A stretch of 48,702 nt of DNA from Phocaeicola paurosaccharolyticus JCM 15092 (GTDB taxonomy: Bacteria; Bacteroidota; Bacteroidia; Bacteroidales; Bacteroidaceae): NCBI RefSeq assembly GCF_000613805.1, contig NZ_BAJR01000025.1, positions 1 to 48,702 of the forward strand, written 5' to 3'. Every line of letters begins with the position of its first letter. Positions within the stretch are counted from its first letter, which is position 1. A program made the position numbers and the translations under genes. The notes beneath the pieces were generated by a model. That model saw nothing but the letters and a program-made list of their open reading frames with translations. It did not search any database and was not told the DNA's origin. Shown piece by piece: positions 36,094 through 44,900 of the stretch.

Positions 36094-37074
36094 TCAGATT
36101 GATAATTCACGCAAAACATTTACAAGTTCTTTATCAATAGGTTTGTCATTCTTGATGGCTTTAGTGAATGGTACATATACGATTTTATCGTTTTCGATAC
36201 CTATCATAACATTTCTTTGTCCTTCCAGTAGAGCCTGAATACTTGCCACACCCATTCTGCTTGCAATTATTCTATCGTGTGCAGTAGGGCTACCACCTCT
36301 TTGCAGATGTCCCAATATAGTTACACGAACATCATATTGAGGATATTCATTTTTTACACGTTCAGCGTAATGCATAGCACCTCCTGTCAATTCGCTCTCT
36401 GCTACAAGTACTATACTACTACTTTTAGATTTACGGAATCCATTTTTTATGAACTCTTCCAATTGGTCTACTTCTGTGCTGAACTCAGGTATGATAGCAG
36501 CTTCCGCTCCAGCAGCAATAGCTCCGTTCAAAGCAAGGAATCCTGCATCTCTTCCCATCACCTCAACAAAGAAGAGACGTTCGTGTGAAGTAGCTGTATC
36601 TCTTATCTTATCTACAGCATCAAGTATCGTATTCAAAGCTGTGTCATATCCAATTGTAGTGTCTGTTCCATAGAGGTCATTGTCTATTGTACCGGGTAGG
36701 CCTATACAAGGAACATCAAATTCTTGAGCGAATATTCTTGCACCGGTAAGTGAACCATCTCCCCCAATTATAACAAGAGCATCAATCTCCTCTTTCTTCA
36801 TGTTTTGGTAGGCTAATTCTCTTCCTTCAGGAGTTGTGAACTCAACGCATCTAGCTGTCTTAAGGATTGTTCCACCAAGTTGTATAATATTACTTACATT
36901 CTGAGTCTTAAATTCCTGAATTTCTCCAGTAACCAATCCTTTATACCCACGATAAATACCTTTCACTTTCAGCCCATTATAGATTGCTGCTCGTGTAACC
37001 GCTCTAATAGCAGCATTCATACCTGGGGCATCACCTCCAGAGGTCAAAATTCCAATACATTTTATAGTTGCCAT
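36094..37074 (-). CDS. pfkA: 6-phosphofructokinase
   Basis: A 326-aa cytosolic glycolytic enzyme that phosphorylates fructose 6-phosphate. Motifs: [18 protein letters not shown] (nucleotide site), [33 protein letters not shown] with the catalytic Asp in [16 protein letters not shown], and [15 protein letters not shown]. The Gly-Gly-Asp-Gly after the donor loop is the pattern of ATP-dependent enzymes, unlike the PPi-dependent GGDD type. Length fits the bacterial short PfkA. It has its own promoter box and is transcribed away from ispH-cmk, which lie upstream on the same strand with 59 bases between. Confidence 0.96.
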   Translation of the reverse strand: MATIKCIGILTSGGDAPGMNAAIRAVTRAAIYNGLKVKGIYRGYKGLVTGEIQEFKTQNVSNIIQLGGTILKTARCVEFTTPEGRELAYQNMKKEEIDALVIIGGDGSLTGARIFAQEFDVPCIGLPGTIDNDLYGTDTTIGYDTALNTILDAVDKIRDTATSHERLFFVEVMGRDAGFLALNGAIAAGAEAAIIPEFSTEVDQLEEFIKNGFRKSKSSSIVLVAESELTGGAMHYAERVKNEYPQYDVRVTILGHLQRGGSPTAHDRIIASRMGVASIQALLEGQRNVMIGIENDKIVYVPFTKAIKNDKPIDKELVNVLRELSI

Positions 37075-37097
37075 ATGTATCTTATTGTTTTAAGTCC

Positions 37098-37105
37098 CAA
37101 AGATA
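37098..37105 (-). promoter_or_regulatory. Putative -7 box of pfkA
   Basis: The minus strand reads TATCTTTG, an exact TAnnTTTG match, 24-31 bases before the start codon of pfkA at 37074. Confidence 0.5.
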
Positions 37106-37133
37106 GCAAAAAGCTAAATAAAGGAATTGATTT

Positions 37134-38015
37134 TTATTTTTTTATATTTGATAAATCCTCAAGGATTGCCTCTTTGCACCTCTCCATTAACCATTTAGGT
37201 GTAGATGTTGCACCACATATTCCGACAGATTTAACACCTTCTAACAAAGATCTGTCAATTTCTTCAGGGCCATCAATTAAGTAAGAGTTCTTGTTAATTT
37301 TCTTGCATTCGTTGAACAGAATTTTTCCATTAGAACTTTTTTTCCCGCACACGAAAAATATAAGTTCGTGTGAAGCTGCAAAATCTCTAATGTTAGGCAT
37401 CCTGTTTGCAACTTGTCGGCATATCGTATCATAATATTCAAAGGTTGCAGGTGGGATTATATTCTTCTTAATGTACTCTATTATCAGCCAGAATTCATTA
37501 AGTGATTTTGTAGTCTGTGAATATAGTCTTATATCTCTTGTAAAGTCCAATGATTCAGCTTCCTTAAGGCTCTCAATAACTATAGCCTCACCTTTTGTCT
37601 GCCCCACAAGTCCCAATACCTCTGCATGTCCGCTCTTTCCATAAATAACAATCTGAACATCTTTATCTTCTACAACCTGATCATCAAATTGTTTTTTTAT
37701 TCTCTTCTGTAATCTGAGAACAACAGGGCATGTGGCATCTATCAGCTTAATATTATTCTTTTTTGCAATTTGATAAGTTGATGGAGGTTCACCATGAGCT
37801 CTTAGAAGAACTTTAGCATCATGAAGCTTTTCAAACATGTTATGATCTATTGTAATAAGTCCCATTTCCTTAAGCCTTTCACACTCTTGTCCATTGTGAA
37901 CTATATCTCCAAGGCAGTATAAGACCTCACCTTGGGCAAGCTCCTCCTCTGCTTTGTTTATGGCCGTAGTTACCCCAAAACAGAATCCTGATCCTTTATC
38001 AATTTCAACATTCAT
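37134..38015 (-). CDS. ispH: 4-hydroxy-3-methylbut-2-enyl diphosphate reductase
   Basis: A 293-aa iron-sulfur enzyme making IPP and DMAPP in the last step of the non-mevalonate (MEP) isoprenoid pathway. Cluster ligands are visible at Cys12 (GSGFCFGV), Cys96 (DATCPVV) and a third Cys in [10 protein letters not shown]. Substrate-binding residues include His40 (IVHNGQE) and His74 (LRAHGEPP). The C-terminal [13 protein letters not shown] is also typical. It starts within the cmk stop (ATGA overlap), so the two are translationally coupled, an arrangement common in this group. The product feeds the polyprenyl synthase encoded at 39635. Confidence 0.96.
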   Translation of the reverse strand: MNVEIDKGSGFCFGVTTAINKAEEELAQGEVLYCLGDIVHNGQECERLKEMGLITIDHNMFEKLHDAKVLLRAHGEPPSTYQIAKKNNIKLIDATCPVVLRLQKRIKKQFDDQVVEDKDVQIVIYGKSGHAEVLGLVGQTKGEAIVIESLKEAESLDFTRDIRLYSQTTKSLNEFWLIIEYIKKNIIPPATFEYYDTICRQVANRMPNIRDFAASHELIFFVCGKKSSNGKILFNECKKINKNSYLIDGPEEIDRSLLEGVKSVGICGATSTPKWLMERCKEAILEDLSNIKK

Positions 38016-38701
38016 ACCTTAGCCACCTCTTTATATTTATTGAGAAGCCACTCTTTCTGTTGCTCTATAGTGATATTTGAGTTATCCAGAACTATAGCAT
38101 CATCAGCTTTTCTTAATGGGCTTACCTCTCTATGTTCATCAATATAGTCTCTCTCAATTACATTTTTTAGAATTTCATCAAATGAAGCCTCCTGATTTTT
38201 CTCTTTCAGCTCATCATATCTCCTCTGTGCTCTAATCTCAGGCGATGCTGTAACAAAAATCTTTAGTTCGGCATCAGGGAAAACTACAGTACCTATATCT
38301 CTTCCGTCCATTACTATCCCTTTTTCTTTGCCCATCTGCTGCTGTTGTCTTACCAACTCTTCACGGACAAAGGCAAGGGTCGCAATAGGACTTACATGTG
38401 ACGAGACCTCCATGCTGCGTATCTTATCCTCAACTACGACTCCATTAAGGCAAGTAAGTGGTTTCTTGCTCTGCTCATCCAGGATAAATGAGATTTTTAT
38501 ACTATCAAGAAGTCCTTTTAATCTTTCTGAATCAATCTCATTACCTTTGAATATATTGTTTTTAAGAGCAAATAGTGTAACACATCTGTACATTGCTCCA
38601 CTATCTATATATATGTATCCAATTTCTTTGGCAAGATCTTTTGCCATTGTACTCTTGCCACATGATGAGTATCCGTCTATTGCAATAGTTATTTTATTCA
38701 T
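38012..38701 (-). CDS. cmk: (d)CMP kinase
   Basis: A 229-aa cytosolic kinase that phosphorylates CMP and dCMP using ATP. The P-loop is [13 protein letters not shown] (residues 5-17), followed by [14 protein letters not shown] and the CMP-binding insert, then [38 protein letters not shown] and the lid end [18 protein letters not shown]. Length matches the family. It is the first gene of the cmk-ispH operon, with a promoter box 28 bases upstream. Confidence 0.95.
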   Translation of the reverse strand: MNKITIAIDGYSSCGKSTMAKDLAKEIGYIYIDSGAMYRCVTLFALKNNIFKGNEIDSERLKGLLDSIKISFILDEQSKKPLTCLNGVVVEDKIRSMEVSSHVSPIATLAFVREELVRQQQQMGKEKGIVMDGRDIGTVVFPDAELKIFVTASPEIRAQRRYDELKEKNQEASFDEILKNVIERDYIDEHREVSPLRKADDAIVLDNSNITIEQQKEWLLNKYKEVAKV

Positions 38702-38728
38702 AAATTAATATGCTTAATTAATTTTTTT

Positions 38729-38736
38729 CAAAGATA
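38729..38736 (-). promoter_or_regulatory. Putative -7 box of cmk-ispH
   Basis: The minus strand reads TATCTTTG, an exact TAnnTTTG match, 28-35 bases before the cmk start codon. No clear -33 element was found at the expected distance. Confidence 0.45.
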
Positions 38737-38809
38737 GATAAAAGTTCAATCAGCATTAAAGTAATAAAATAAAATAAAATGAAATTGATTATTTTTAGAA
38801 TAAGATATA

Positions 38810-38839
38810 TTGGACATTAAAATAAAATAATTACATTTG
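38810..38839 (+). promoter_or_regulatory. Bacteroides-type promoter of the TonB-like gene
   Basis: TTGG at 38810-38813 lies 18 bases before TACATTTG (38832-38839), an exact -7 consensus. The start codon is 37 bases downstream. Confidence 0.6.
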
Positions 38840-38876
38840 CTAATAGAGAACACACTTTAATTTATAATAGAAACAT

Positions 38877-39563
38877 ATGGAAGTCAAAAAATCTCCTAAA
38901 GCAGACCTTGAAAGTAAAAGAAATACTTGGCTGCTTATCGGAATTATCTTATCTCTAGCCATAATGTTTGTTGCGTTCGAATGGACTGAGCGTGATAAGA
39001 AGATTATGACTGATTCAGGTATCTCCGAAGTCGTTTTTGAAGAAGAAATTATTCCAATCACAGAACAAGAACAGAAACAAGCGCCTCCTCCTCCAGACGC
39101 TCCGAAAATAGAAGAAGTATTGGAAATTGTAAAGAATGATGCTGATGTCGTTGAGAGCTCAATTCAAGCATCTGAAGAGACTGGTAAGGCTGTAGAAGTT
39201 AAATACGTAGCTGCTCCAGTAGTACAGGAGGAAGAACCTGAAGAACAACAGATATTTCAGGTTGTAGAAGAGATGCCGGATTATCCAGGTGGTATGGCTG
39301 AATGTTTGAAATTCTTAAGTAAGAATATTAAATATCCAACAGTTTCACAGGAAAACGGTGTTCAAGGTAAGGTTATAGTGCAATTTGTTGTCAATAAAGA
39401 CGGTTCAATAGTAGATCCAGTTGTTGTACGTAGCGTTGACCCATATTTGGATAAAGAGGCTCTTCGTGTAATAAAGATGATGCCTAAATGGAAGCCAGGT
39501 AAACAACGTAACAAACCAGTTAGAGTAAAATATACAGTGCCTGTAACATTCAAACTACAGTAA
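38877..39563 (+). CDS. tonB: Energy transducer TonB
   Basis: A 228-aa inner-membrane protein that passes proton-motive energy from ExbB/ExbD to outer-membrane TonB-dependent receptors. A short cytosolic basic N-terminus is followed by one TM helix (about residues 18-37, TWLLIGIILSLAIMFVAFEW). A linker rich in Pro and Glu follows (QAPPPPDAPKIEEV). The C-terminal TonB domain has MPDYPGGMAECLKFLSKNIKYP, VQGKVIVQFVVNKDGSI and MMPKWKPGKQRNKPVRVKYTVPVTF. It is 2.1 kb upstream of the exbB/exbD cluster and has its own promoter and terminator, so it is separately controlled. Confidence 0.93.
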   Translation: MEVKKSPKADLESKRNTWLLIGIILSLAIMFVAFEWTERDKKIMTDSGISEVVFEEEIIPITEQEQKQAPPPPDAPKIEEVLEIVKNDADVVESSIQASEETGKAVEVKYVAAPVVQEEEPEEQQIFQVVEEMPDYPGGMAECLKFLSKNIKYPTVSQENGVQGKVIVQFVVNKDGSIVDPVVVRSVDPYLDKEALRVIKMMPKWKPGKQRNKPVRVKYTVPVTFKLQ

Positions 39564-39579
39564 TTGTAAATGAATATAT

Positions 39580-39607
39580 AAAAAGGCTGCCATTAAGCAG
39601 CCTTTTT
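39580..39607 (+). terminator. Terminator after tonB
   Basis: AAAAAGGCTGC (39580-39590) pairs with GCAGCCTTTTT (39597-39607), loop CATTAA, with a run of Ts at the end. Confidence 0.9.
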
Positions 39608-39634
39608 GATTTAATCACATTTTATATATAAATT

Positions 39635-40612
39635 ATGATATTTAAAGTCTCATATCTTACAGAGAAAGTAAACGAATATATCAATTCGTTGGCTTACAAT
39701 CATGCGCCTAATGAATTATATAATCCTATAGATTATGTACTGGAAGTAGGAGGGAAAAGAGTTAGGCCGTTGCTTATGCTTTTGGCTTACAATCTCTATA
39801 AGGATGATATAGAATCTGTATTACCACAGGCTGCAGCCATAGAGATGTATCATAATCATACTCTTCTTCATGATGACTTGATGGATAATTCGGACATGAG
39901 AAGAAACAGACCTACTGTACATAAGGTGTGGGATGAGAATACTGCTATACTGTCAGGAGATACTATGCTTATTCTAGCATATAAGTATATGTGTGAATGT
40001 GATAAAGATTTCTTAGATCGTATATTACCTTTATTTACAATAACAGCCATCGAAATATGTGAAGGTCAGCAATGGGATATTCAATTCGAGACAATGGAAG
40101 ATGTTACTATCGACCAATATATAGAGATGATTAGGCTGAAGACAGCTGTACTTCTTGCAGCTTCGCTAAAGATTGGAGCTATTAAGGCAGGTGCTTCTGA
40201 TGAAGATGCTGATTCTCTATATCAGTTTGGCATAAATTTAGGCTTGGCATTCCAGTTACAAGATGATTATCTTGATGTCTATGGTACTCCTGAAACCTTT
40301 GGAAAGAGTATCGGTAACGATATAATAAGCAATAAAAAGACATTTATGCTTTTGTCTGCTTATAATAATGGCTCTGAGCAACAGAAAGCAGAGATACTTC
40401 GTTGGGTTAAAATGGATAACTTTGACCCTCAAGATAAGATAAAAGCAATAACAGCAATATACAATGAACTCAATATAGATAAACTCTGCTTTGAGAAGAT
40501 TGATAATTACTTTGAGAAGGGGCTCGTTTTGCTTGACTCCATAGGTGTAGAAGAAAGCAAAAAGAGTGAGTTGAAAGATTTTGTTAAACGTATGATGAGA
40601 AGAAACGTCTGA
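39635..40612 (+). CDS. Polyprenyl (all-trans) diphosphate synthase
   Basis: A 325-aa cytosolic prenyltransferase that adds IPP units to an allylic diphosphate. Both Asp-rich motifs are intact: first DDLMD (Asp80, Asp81, Asp84, in LLHDDLMDNSDMRRNRPTVH) and second DDYLD (Asp210, Asp211, Asp214, LAFQLQDDYLDVYGT). Other family features are GGKRVRPLLMLLAYN and GKSIGNDIISNKKTFMLL. The residues before the first Asp motif set chain length, which cannot be judged here: farnesyl, geranylgeranyl or octaprenyl (menaquinone side chain) are possible. Its stop overlaps the tatD start by one base (TGATG), so the two are coupled. It is one terminator away from tonB. Confidence 0.92.
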   Translation: MIFKVSYLTEKVNEYINSLAYNHAPNELYNPIDYVLEVGGKRVRPLLMLLAYNLYKDDIESVLPQAAAIEMYHNHTLLHDDLMDNSDMRRNRPTVHKVWDENTAILSGDTMLILAYKYMCECDKDFLDRILPLFTITAIEICEGQQWDIQFETMEDVTIDQYIEMIRLKTAVLLAASLKIGAIKAGASDEDADSLYQFGINLGLAFQLQDDYLDVYGTPETFGKSIGNDIISNKKTFMLLSAYNNGSEQQKAEILRWVKMDNFDPQDKIKAITAIYNELNIDKLCFEKIDNYFEKGLVLLDSIGVEESKKSELKDFVKRMMRRNV

Positions 40613-41394
40613 TGATTGATACCCATACCCATCTTTTTACAGAAGAGTTTGATAATGATCGCTATGAGATGGTGAATCGCGCTATTGAAGCAGGGGTGAC
40701 TAAGTTGTTCATGCCAAATATAGATGTATCTTCATTACCATCACTGAAAAAAATGTGTGGAGAGTATAAAGGGGTATGTTACCCAATGATTGGTCTTCAT
40801 CCTACAGAGGTGAGAGAGGACTATAAATCACAGCTAGATATTTTAGAAAAGGAACTTGCAAACAATTCAGATTACATAGCAATAGGTGAGGTGGGACTTG
40901 ACTTATATTGGGACTCCACCTTCAAAGATGAGCAGATTGATGCTTTTCATACACAGATAGGTTGGGCAATAGACTCAGATTTGCCAATAATAATTCATAG
41001 CCGTGCCGCTTCGAATGAATTATATAATACACTTTTACCCTATAAGTCGACAAAGCTAAGTGGCATATTCCATAGTTTTGTAGGTGATAAGGCTGAGGCT
41101 GAAAGACTCATGGAATTTCCCAATTTCCTTTTTGGAATTAATGGAGTAGTTACATTCAAGAAGAGTACTTTACCTGAGGTGTTAGAAGATATACCTCTAT
41201 CAAGAATTGTACTTGAGACAGATTCTCCATACCTTGCTCCAGTTCCTTATCGTGGAAAACGAAATGAGAGTTCATATATTATAGATATTGCAAAGAAACT
41301 GTCATTAATTTATGACACTCCTTTAAACGATATATCCTCTATAACGGATGATAATGCTTTAAGATTATTCAAAAAAGTTTCCGGAGTTTTATAA
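40612..41394 (+). CDS. tatD: TatD family metal-dependent hydrolase (DNase)
   Basis: A 260-aa cytosolic TIM-barrel hydrolase. Metal-site residues are seen in MIDTHTHLFTEEF (His4, His6), GEVGLDLYWDS (Glu), IIHSRAA (His), FHSFVG (His) and ETDSPYLAP (Asp). TatD proteins have 3'-5' DNase activity and links to DNA repair and oxidative stress; members of the TatD/YcfH/YjjV group are hard to separate by sequence. It is translated from an ATG that overlaps the polyprenyl synthase stop. Confidence 0.93.
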   Translation: MIDTHTHLFTEEFDNDRYEMVNRAIEAGVTKLFMPNIDVSSLPSLKKMCGEYKGVCYPMIGLHPTEVREDYKSQLDILEKELANNSDYIAIGEVGLDLYWDSTFKDEQIDAFHTQIGWAIDSDLPIIIHSRAASNELYNTLLPYKSTKLSGIFHSFVGDKAEAERLMEFPNFLFGINGVVTFKKSTLPEVLEDIPLSRIVLETDSPYLAPVPYRGKRNESSYIIDIAKKLSLIYDTPLNDISSITDDNALRLFKKVSGVL

Positions 41395-41482
41395 ATGATA
41401 TTATTTTTTATAACTATTTTGGTATAACTTTTTAATTAGCTAGTAATGAAAGGTAAAAAAGATACATTTGTATATTAAAACG

Positions 41483-41512
41483 CTTGTAGTTACCAAATTT
41501 CTTTGTAATTTG
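41483..41512 (+). promoter_or_regulatory. Putative promoter of tRNA-Ser
   Basis: CTTG at 41483-41486 is 18 bases before GTAATTTG (41505-41512), an imperfect -7 box. A better -7 match, TACATTTG at 41463-41470, has no good -33 partner. Either could serve the tRNA at 41552. Confidence 0.4.
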
Positions 41513-41551
41513 CATACGTTTTAAATAGAGATACAGAGGAATTGCTTCTTT

Positions 41552-41639
41552 GGAGAGATGCTCGAGTGGTTGATGAGGCACGCCTGGAAAGCGTGTATGC
41601 GCCTAAAGCGTATCGCGGGTTCGAATCCCGCTTTCTCCG
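41552..41639 (+). tRNA. tRNA-Ser (GGA)
   Basis: An 88-base class II tRNA. The acceptor arm GGAGAGA (41552-41558) pairs with TTTCTCC (41632-41638) with one G-T pair; discriminator G at 41639. The anticodon arm is CACGC / CTGGAAA / GCGTG with anticodon GGA at 41586-41588. A long variable arm (TATGCGCCTAAAGCGTAT) and a T-arm GCGGG / TTCGAAT / CCCGC follow. The CCA end is not encoded (CATAC). Reads UCC and UCU codons. Confidence 0.97.
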
Positions 41640-41715
41640 CATACATTGATAGATAGAGAACAAAATAAATAGAATAAATATATCAATTAATTAATCTTAA
41701 AAAATTAGACACACA

Positions 41716-42513
41716 ATGAAAAAGTTATTTGCAATTCTTGCAGTGATGGGAGTCCTTACTTTAGGATCAATTCAATCAGCAATGGCACAAGAACAAGCTG
41801 CTCCCCAAACAGAACAAGTTGCTCCAGCAGATGGTGATAACGCAGAACAAGCTGCAGTAGTAGAAGAAGGTGGAGGCCTTCATAAAGAGATTAAAACAAA
41901 GTTTATTGAAGGTAGTGCAGGCTTTATGTCATTGGTTGCTATCGCTTTGGTTGTAGGCTTAGCTTTCTGCGTTGAGAGAATTATTTATTTAAGTCTTGCA
42001 GAGGTTAATGCTAAAAAGTTGATGACTAAACTTGAGGCTGCTTTGGAAAAAGGAGATGTAGAAGGTGCTAAAACAATTTGCCGTAATACTCGTGGTCCTG
42101 TAGCTTCTATATGCTACCAAGGTCTTATGAGAGTTGACGAAGGCATAGATGTAGTAGAACGCTCTGTCGTTTCTTATGGTGGTGTTCAGGCTGGTTACCT
42201 TGAAAGAGGATGCTCTTGGATTACATTGTTTATTGCCATGTCTCCATCTTTAGGTTTCTTGGGAACTGTAGTTGGTATGGTTATGGCATTCGATAACATC
42301 CAAGCAGCTGGTGATATTTCTCCAACAGTTGTTGCAGGTGGTATGAAAGTTGCTTTGATCACAACAATCTTTGGTCTTGTTGCTGCTTTGATTCTTCAGA
42401 CTTTCTATAACTACATTCTCTCTAAGATTGAAGCTTTAACAAGCGATATGGAAGACTCTTCTATCAATTTGCTTGATATGATCATGAAGTATAACCTGAA
42501 ATACAAAAAATAA
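41716..42513 (+). CDS. exbB: MotA/TolQ/ExbB proton channel protein (ExbB)
   Basis: A 265-aa inner-membrane subunit of the proton-driven energy complex for TonB. The N-terminus looks like a cleavable signal (MKKLFAILAVMGVLTLGSIQSAMAQ) with an acidic Gln/Ala-rich extension, common in Bacteroidota ExbB. Three TM helices follow, near residues 70-90, 172-192 and 206-230, with the MotA/TolQ/ExbB core CSWITLFIAMSPSLGFLGTVVGMVMAFDNI and GGMKVALITTIFGLVAALI. It is the first gene of a four-gene unit (ExbB, 4-TM protein, ExbD, ExbD). The upstream tRNA gene has no visible terminator before it. Confidence 0.94.
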   Translation: MKKLFAILAVMGVLTLGSIQSAMAQEQAAPQTEQVAPADGDNAEQAAVVEEGGGLHKEIKTKFIEGSAGFMSLVAIALVVGLAFCVERIIYLSLAEVNAKKLMTKLEAALEKGDVEGAKTICRNTRGPVASICYQGLMRVDEGIDVVERSVVSYGGVQAGYLERGCSWITLFIAMSPSLGFLGTVVGMVMAFDNIQAAGDISPTVVAGGMKVALITTIFGLVAALILQTFYNYILSKIEALTSDMEDSSINLLDMIMKYNLKYKK

Positions 42514-42518
42514 TTAAA

Positions 42519-42977
42519 ATGGCTAAATTATCATATAAAGTATCTTTCTATGTTTTATATGCCTTATTTGCTATTATTTTGATAGTTCTAGGTCTATTTT
42601 ACTTCGTTGGATACAATAATACTATAGGTGAACTGACTGCACCTCAGCATACAGACACTCTTATATACTTGATGTATGCATTAATAATTGCTATTGTTGT
42701 AATTACAATTGCAGCTGGTCTTGCACAGTTTATAACTGCCTTAAAAGATAGCCCCAAAAGAGCACTTAAATCTTTATTAGGATTAGTTGTATTAGTTGCT
42801 GTTATTGCTATCTCATATGCTATTGGATCAGATGAACCAGTTACTGCCAATGGAATGCCTTATACAGATATATTTTGGTTGAAGATTACCGATATGTTTT
42901 TGTATTCAATATATATTCTTTTAGGCGCTTCTGTTCTGGCTACAGTAGTTAATATGCTAGGTATCTTTAAAAAATAA
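42519..42977 (+). CDS. Four-helix membrane protein of the ExbB/ExbD cluster
   Basis: A 152-aa integral membrane protein with four predicted TM helices (near residues 10-31, 46-71, 83-102 and 124-147) and short loops, including a periplasmic-type loop SDEPVTANGMPYTD. No recognised domain or catalytic motif. It starts 5 bases after exbB and lies 39 bases before exbD1, so it belongs to the operon. From synteny it is probably an extra membrane component or assembly partner of the ExbBD complex in this phylum; there is no direct evidence in the sequence. Confidence 0.85.
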   Translation: MAKLSYKVSFYVLYALFAIILIVLGLFYFVGYNNTIGELTAPQHTDTLIYLMYALIIAIVVITIAAGLAQFITALKDSPKRALKSLLGLVVLVAVIAISYAIGSDEPVTANGMPYTDIFWLKITDMFLYSIYILLGASVLATVVNMLGIFKK

Positions 42978-43016
42978 TATTATTACATTGATTTTAATTT
43001 AAATAGAGTAAGTAAA

Positions 43017-43610
43017 ATGGCAAGAAAGAAAAGAAATGTCCCTGGAATTAATTCAAGTTCTACAGCGGATATTGCCTTTATATTGCTTATCTTCTTCCTT
43101 ATTACGACATCAATGGATACTGATCGTGGTCTTGCAAGACGTTTGCCGCCACCTCCTGAAAGGAATCAGACAAAAGATGATAATATTATTGTGAAGGAGC
43201 GTAATGTGCTTCAGGTACGTCTTAATAAAGACAACCAACTAATGTGTGGTACTGAGTACATTAGCATAGGGCAATTGAAAGATAAGGCAAAGGAATTCAT
43301 TAAGAATGAACAAGACAGCCCAACTCTTCCGGAGAAACATCGAAAAAACATACCTTTATTAGGTGATGTTATGATTACGGAAAAGCATGTTATTTCAGTT
43401 CAGAATGACGTTGGTACTAGCTATCAAGCTTATATCAATGTCCAAAATGAACTTGTAGCTGCTTATAATGAGTTAAGAGATGAATTGGCTAAGGAAAAAT
43501 TCGGAGGAAGAAAATATTTAGAATGTTCTGAGGATGAACAGAAAGCTATTCGTGATTATTATCCTCAGAAGATTTCTGAAGCTGAACCTAAAAAATATGG
43601 AGCTAAGTAA
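43017..43610 (+). CDS. exbD: ExbD-like biopolymer transport protein, first copy
   Basis: A 197-aa protein with a basic cytosolic start, one TM helix (about residues 17-32, ADIAFILLIFFLITTS) and a periplasmic domain. Asp18 at the start of the helix matches the proton-carrying Asp25 of E. coli ExbD (PGINSSSTADIAF). The periplasmic part is longer than in the E. coli protein (141 aa) because of an insertion near residues 95-120. It is followed by a second, shorter ExbD with a one-base overlap (TAATG). Two different ExbDs in a row are common in Bacteroidota and may form mixed dimers inside the ExbB ring. Confidence 0.92.
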   Translation: MARKKRNVPGINSSSTADIAFILLIFFLITTSMDTDRGLARRLPPPPERNQTKDDNIIVKERNVLQVRLNKDNQLMCGTEYISIGQLKDKAKEFIKNEQDSPTLPEKHRKNIPLLGDVMITEKHVISVQNDVGTSYQAYINVQNELVAAYNELRDELAKEKFGGRKYLECSEDEQKAIRDYYPQKISEAEPKKYGAK

Positions 43611-44074
43611 TGGGAAAATTTAATAAATCAGGGAAACGTGGAATGCCTGAGTTGAATACTTCATCACTTCCTGACCTTATCTTTACATTGTTGTTCTTCT
43701 TTATGATTGTAACAACAATGCGTGAGGTAACTTTGAAGGTTCAATTTAGGGCTCCTCAGGCTACAGAGCTTGAGAAACTTGAAAAGAAATCTTTGGTTTC
43801 ATTTATCTATATTGGTAAACCAACGCCTGAGTTTCAGGCTAAAATGGGTTCTGAAAGTCGTATCCAGTTGAACGATAAGTTCTCTGAAGTATCAGAAGTA
43901 CAGGACTACATTACTCAGGAGAGAATGAACATGAAAGAAGAAGATCAGCCATTTATGACTGTTTCTCTCAAGATAGATAAAGATACAAAGATGGGTATTG
44001 TAACTGATGTTAAGCAGGCTCTGCGACAAGCATACGCTTTGAAGATTAATTATTCTTCTGTTCAACGTCAGTAA
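43610..44074 (+). CDS. exbD: ExbD-like biopolymer transport protein, second copy
   Basis: A 154-aa ExbD with a basic start (MGKFNKSGKRGMPELNTSSLPD), one TM helix (about residues 20-39) with the key Asp22 (SSLPDLIFTLLFFFMIVTT), and a periplasmic domain of usual size. It overlaps the first exbD by one base. It and ExbD1 differ in length and in most of the periplasmic domain, so they are not recent duplicates. A terminator follows. Confidence 0.92.
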   Translation: MGKFNKSGKRGMPELNTSSLPDLIFTLLFFFMIVTTMREVTLKVQFRAPQATELEKLEKKSLVSFIYIGKPTPEFQAKMGSESRIQLNDKFSEVSEVQDYITQERMNMKEEDQPFMTVSLKIDKDTKMGIVTDVKQALRQAYALKINYSSVQRQ

Positions 44075-44113
44075 TAAATTAGTTTATTTAAGCCTTTAAG
44101 GCATATAATAAAA

Positions 44114-44144
44114 TAAAGGGTCGCCGCTTAGTGGTGACCTTTTT
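44114..44144 (+). terminator. Terminator after the exbB/exbD operon
   Basis: GGTCGCC (44119-44125) pairs with GGTGACC (44133-44139) with one wobble, followed by TTTTT. Confidence 0.75.
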
Positions 44145-44184
44145 ATCGTTATATAGGTTTAATGCCGGCATATTAAGCAATAAT

Positions 44185-44212
44185 AAAGGGTAAACATTAA
44201 TGTTTACCCTTT
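44185..44212. terminator. Palindromic terminator between exbD2 and the RluA gene
   Basis: A perfect palindrome, AAAGGGTAAACATT (44185-44198) and its complement (44199-44212), 11 bases beyond the stop of the convergent minus-strand gene; it mainly serves that gene. Confidence 0.8.
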
Positions 44213-44222
44213 AAATATTTGA

Positions 44223-44891
44223 TTACATATCAAATCCATTCCAAAGATTTCCTTCAGGGGTAGGAGCAACTATATCTATCTCTATCTTTGAGACCGGATG
44301 TGTGAACCTTACTCTTCTAGCATGAAGGCAGATACTTCCATCCGGATTAGATCTTTGAGCACCATACTTAAGATCACCTTTAATAGGGCATCCCATATTA
44401 GCAAGTTGACATCTAATCTGATGATGTCTTCCGGTCATCAAGTCCACCTCAAGAAGGAAGTAATTTTGAGAGTGACCAATCAACTTATAATGAAGCATAG
44501 CTTTTTTTGAATTTGCTACCTCTTTGTCATACGCATACGACTTGTTCTGTTTTTCGTTTCGTACCAGGTAGTTTTCAAGTAGAGCTTCTTCTTCTTTCGG
44601 ACAGTTCTTTACAATTGCCCAATATGTCTTCTTGACCTCTCCATCTCGGAACATCTCATTTAGTCTGGCAAGAGCTTTACTAGTCTTTGCTAATACAACA
44701 ATTCCGCTAACTGGTCTGTCAAGCCTATGAGGAACGCCTATAAAGACATTTCCTGGTTTGTTGTATTTCTCTTTTATATATTCCTTTACGATTTCCGATA
44801 GAGGCTTATCCCCAGTCTTATCTCCTTGAACTATCTCAGAAGCTGTCTTGTTGACTATAATGATATGATTGTCCTCGTATATAACTGTCAT
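44223..44891 (-). CDS. RluA family pseudouridine synthase
   Basis: A 222-aa cytosolic RNA-modifying enzyme that turns uridine into pseudouridine in rRNA or tRNA. The catalytic Asp58 lies in VPHRLDRPVSGIVVLAKTSKAL. Other family blocks are ILYEDNHIIIVNK-type start (VIYEDNHIIIVNKTA), EVDLMTGRHHQIRCQLANMGCPIKGDLKYG and CLHARRVRFTHPV. There is no N-terminal S4 domain, so it is the short type (RluA, RluC-catalytic-only or TruC like), and the exact target cannot be given. It lies 9 bases downstream of fabG in the TetR-FabG-RluA unit. Confidence 0.92.
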   Translation of the reverse strand: MTVIYEDNHIIIVNKTASEIVQGDKTGDKPLSEIVKEYIKEKYNKPGNVFIGVPHRLDRPVSGIVVLAKTSKALARLNEMFRDGEVKKTYWAIVKNCPKEEEALLENYLVRNEKQNKSYAYDKEVANSKKAMLHYKLIGHSQNYFLLEVDLMTGRHHQIRCQLANMGCPIKGDLKYGAQRSNPDGSICLHARRVRFTHPVSKIEIDIVAPTPEGNLWNGFDM

Positions 44892-44900
44892 ATAAACATA

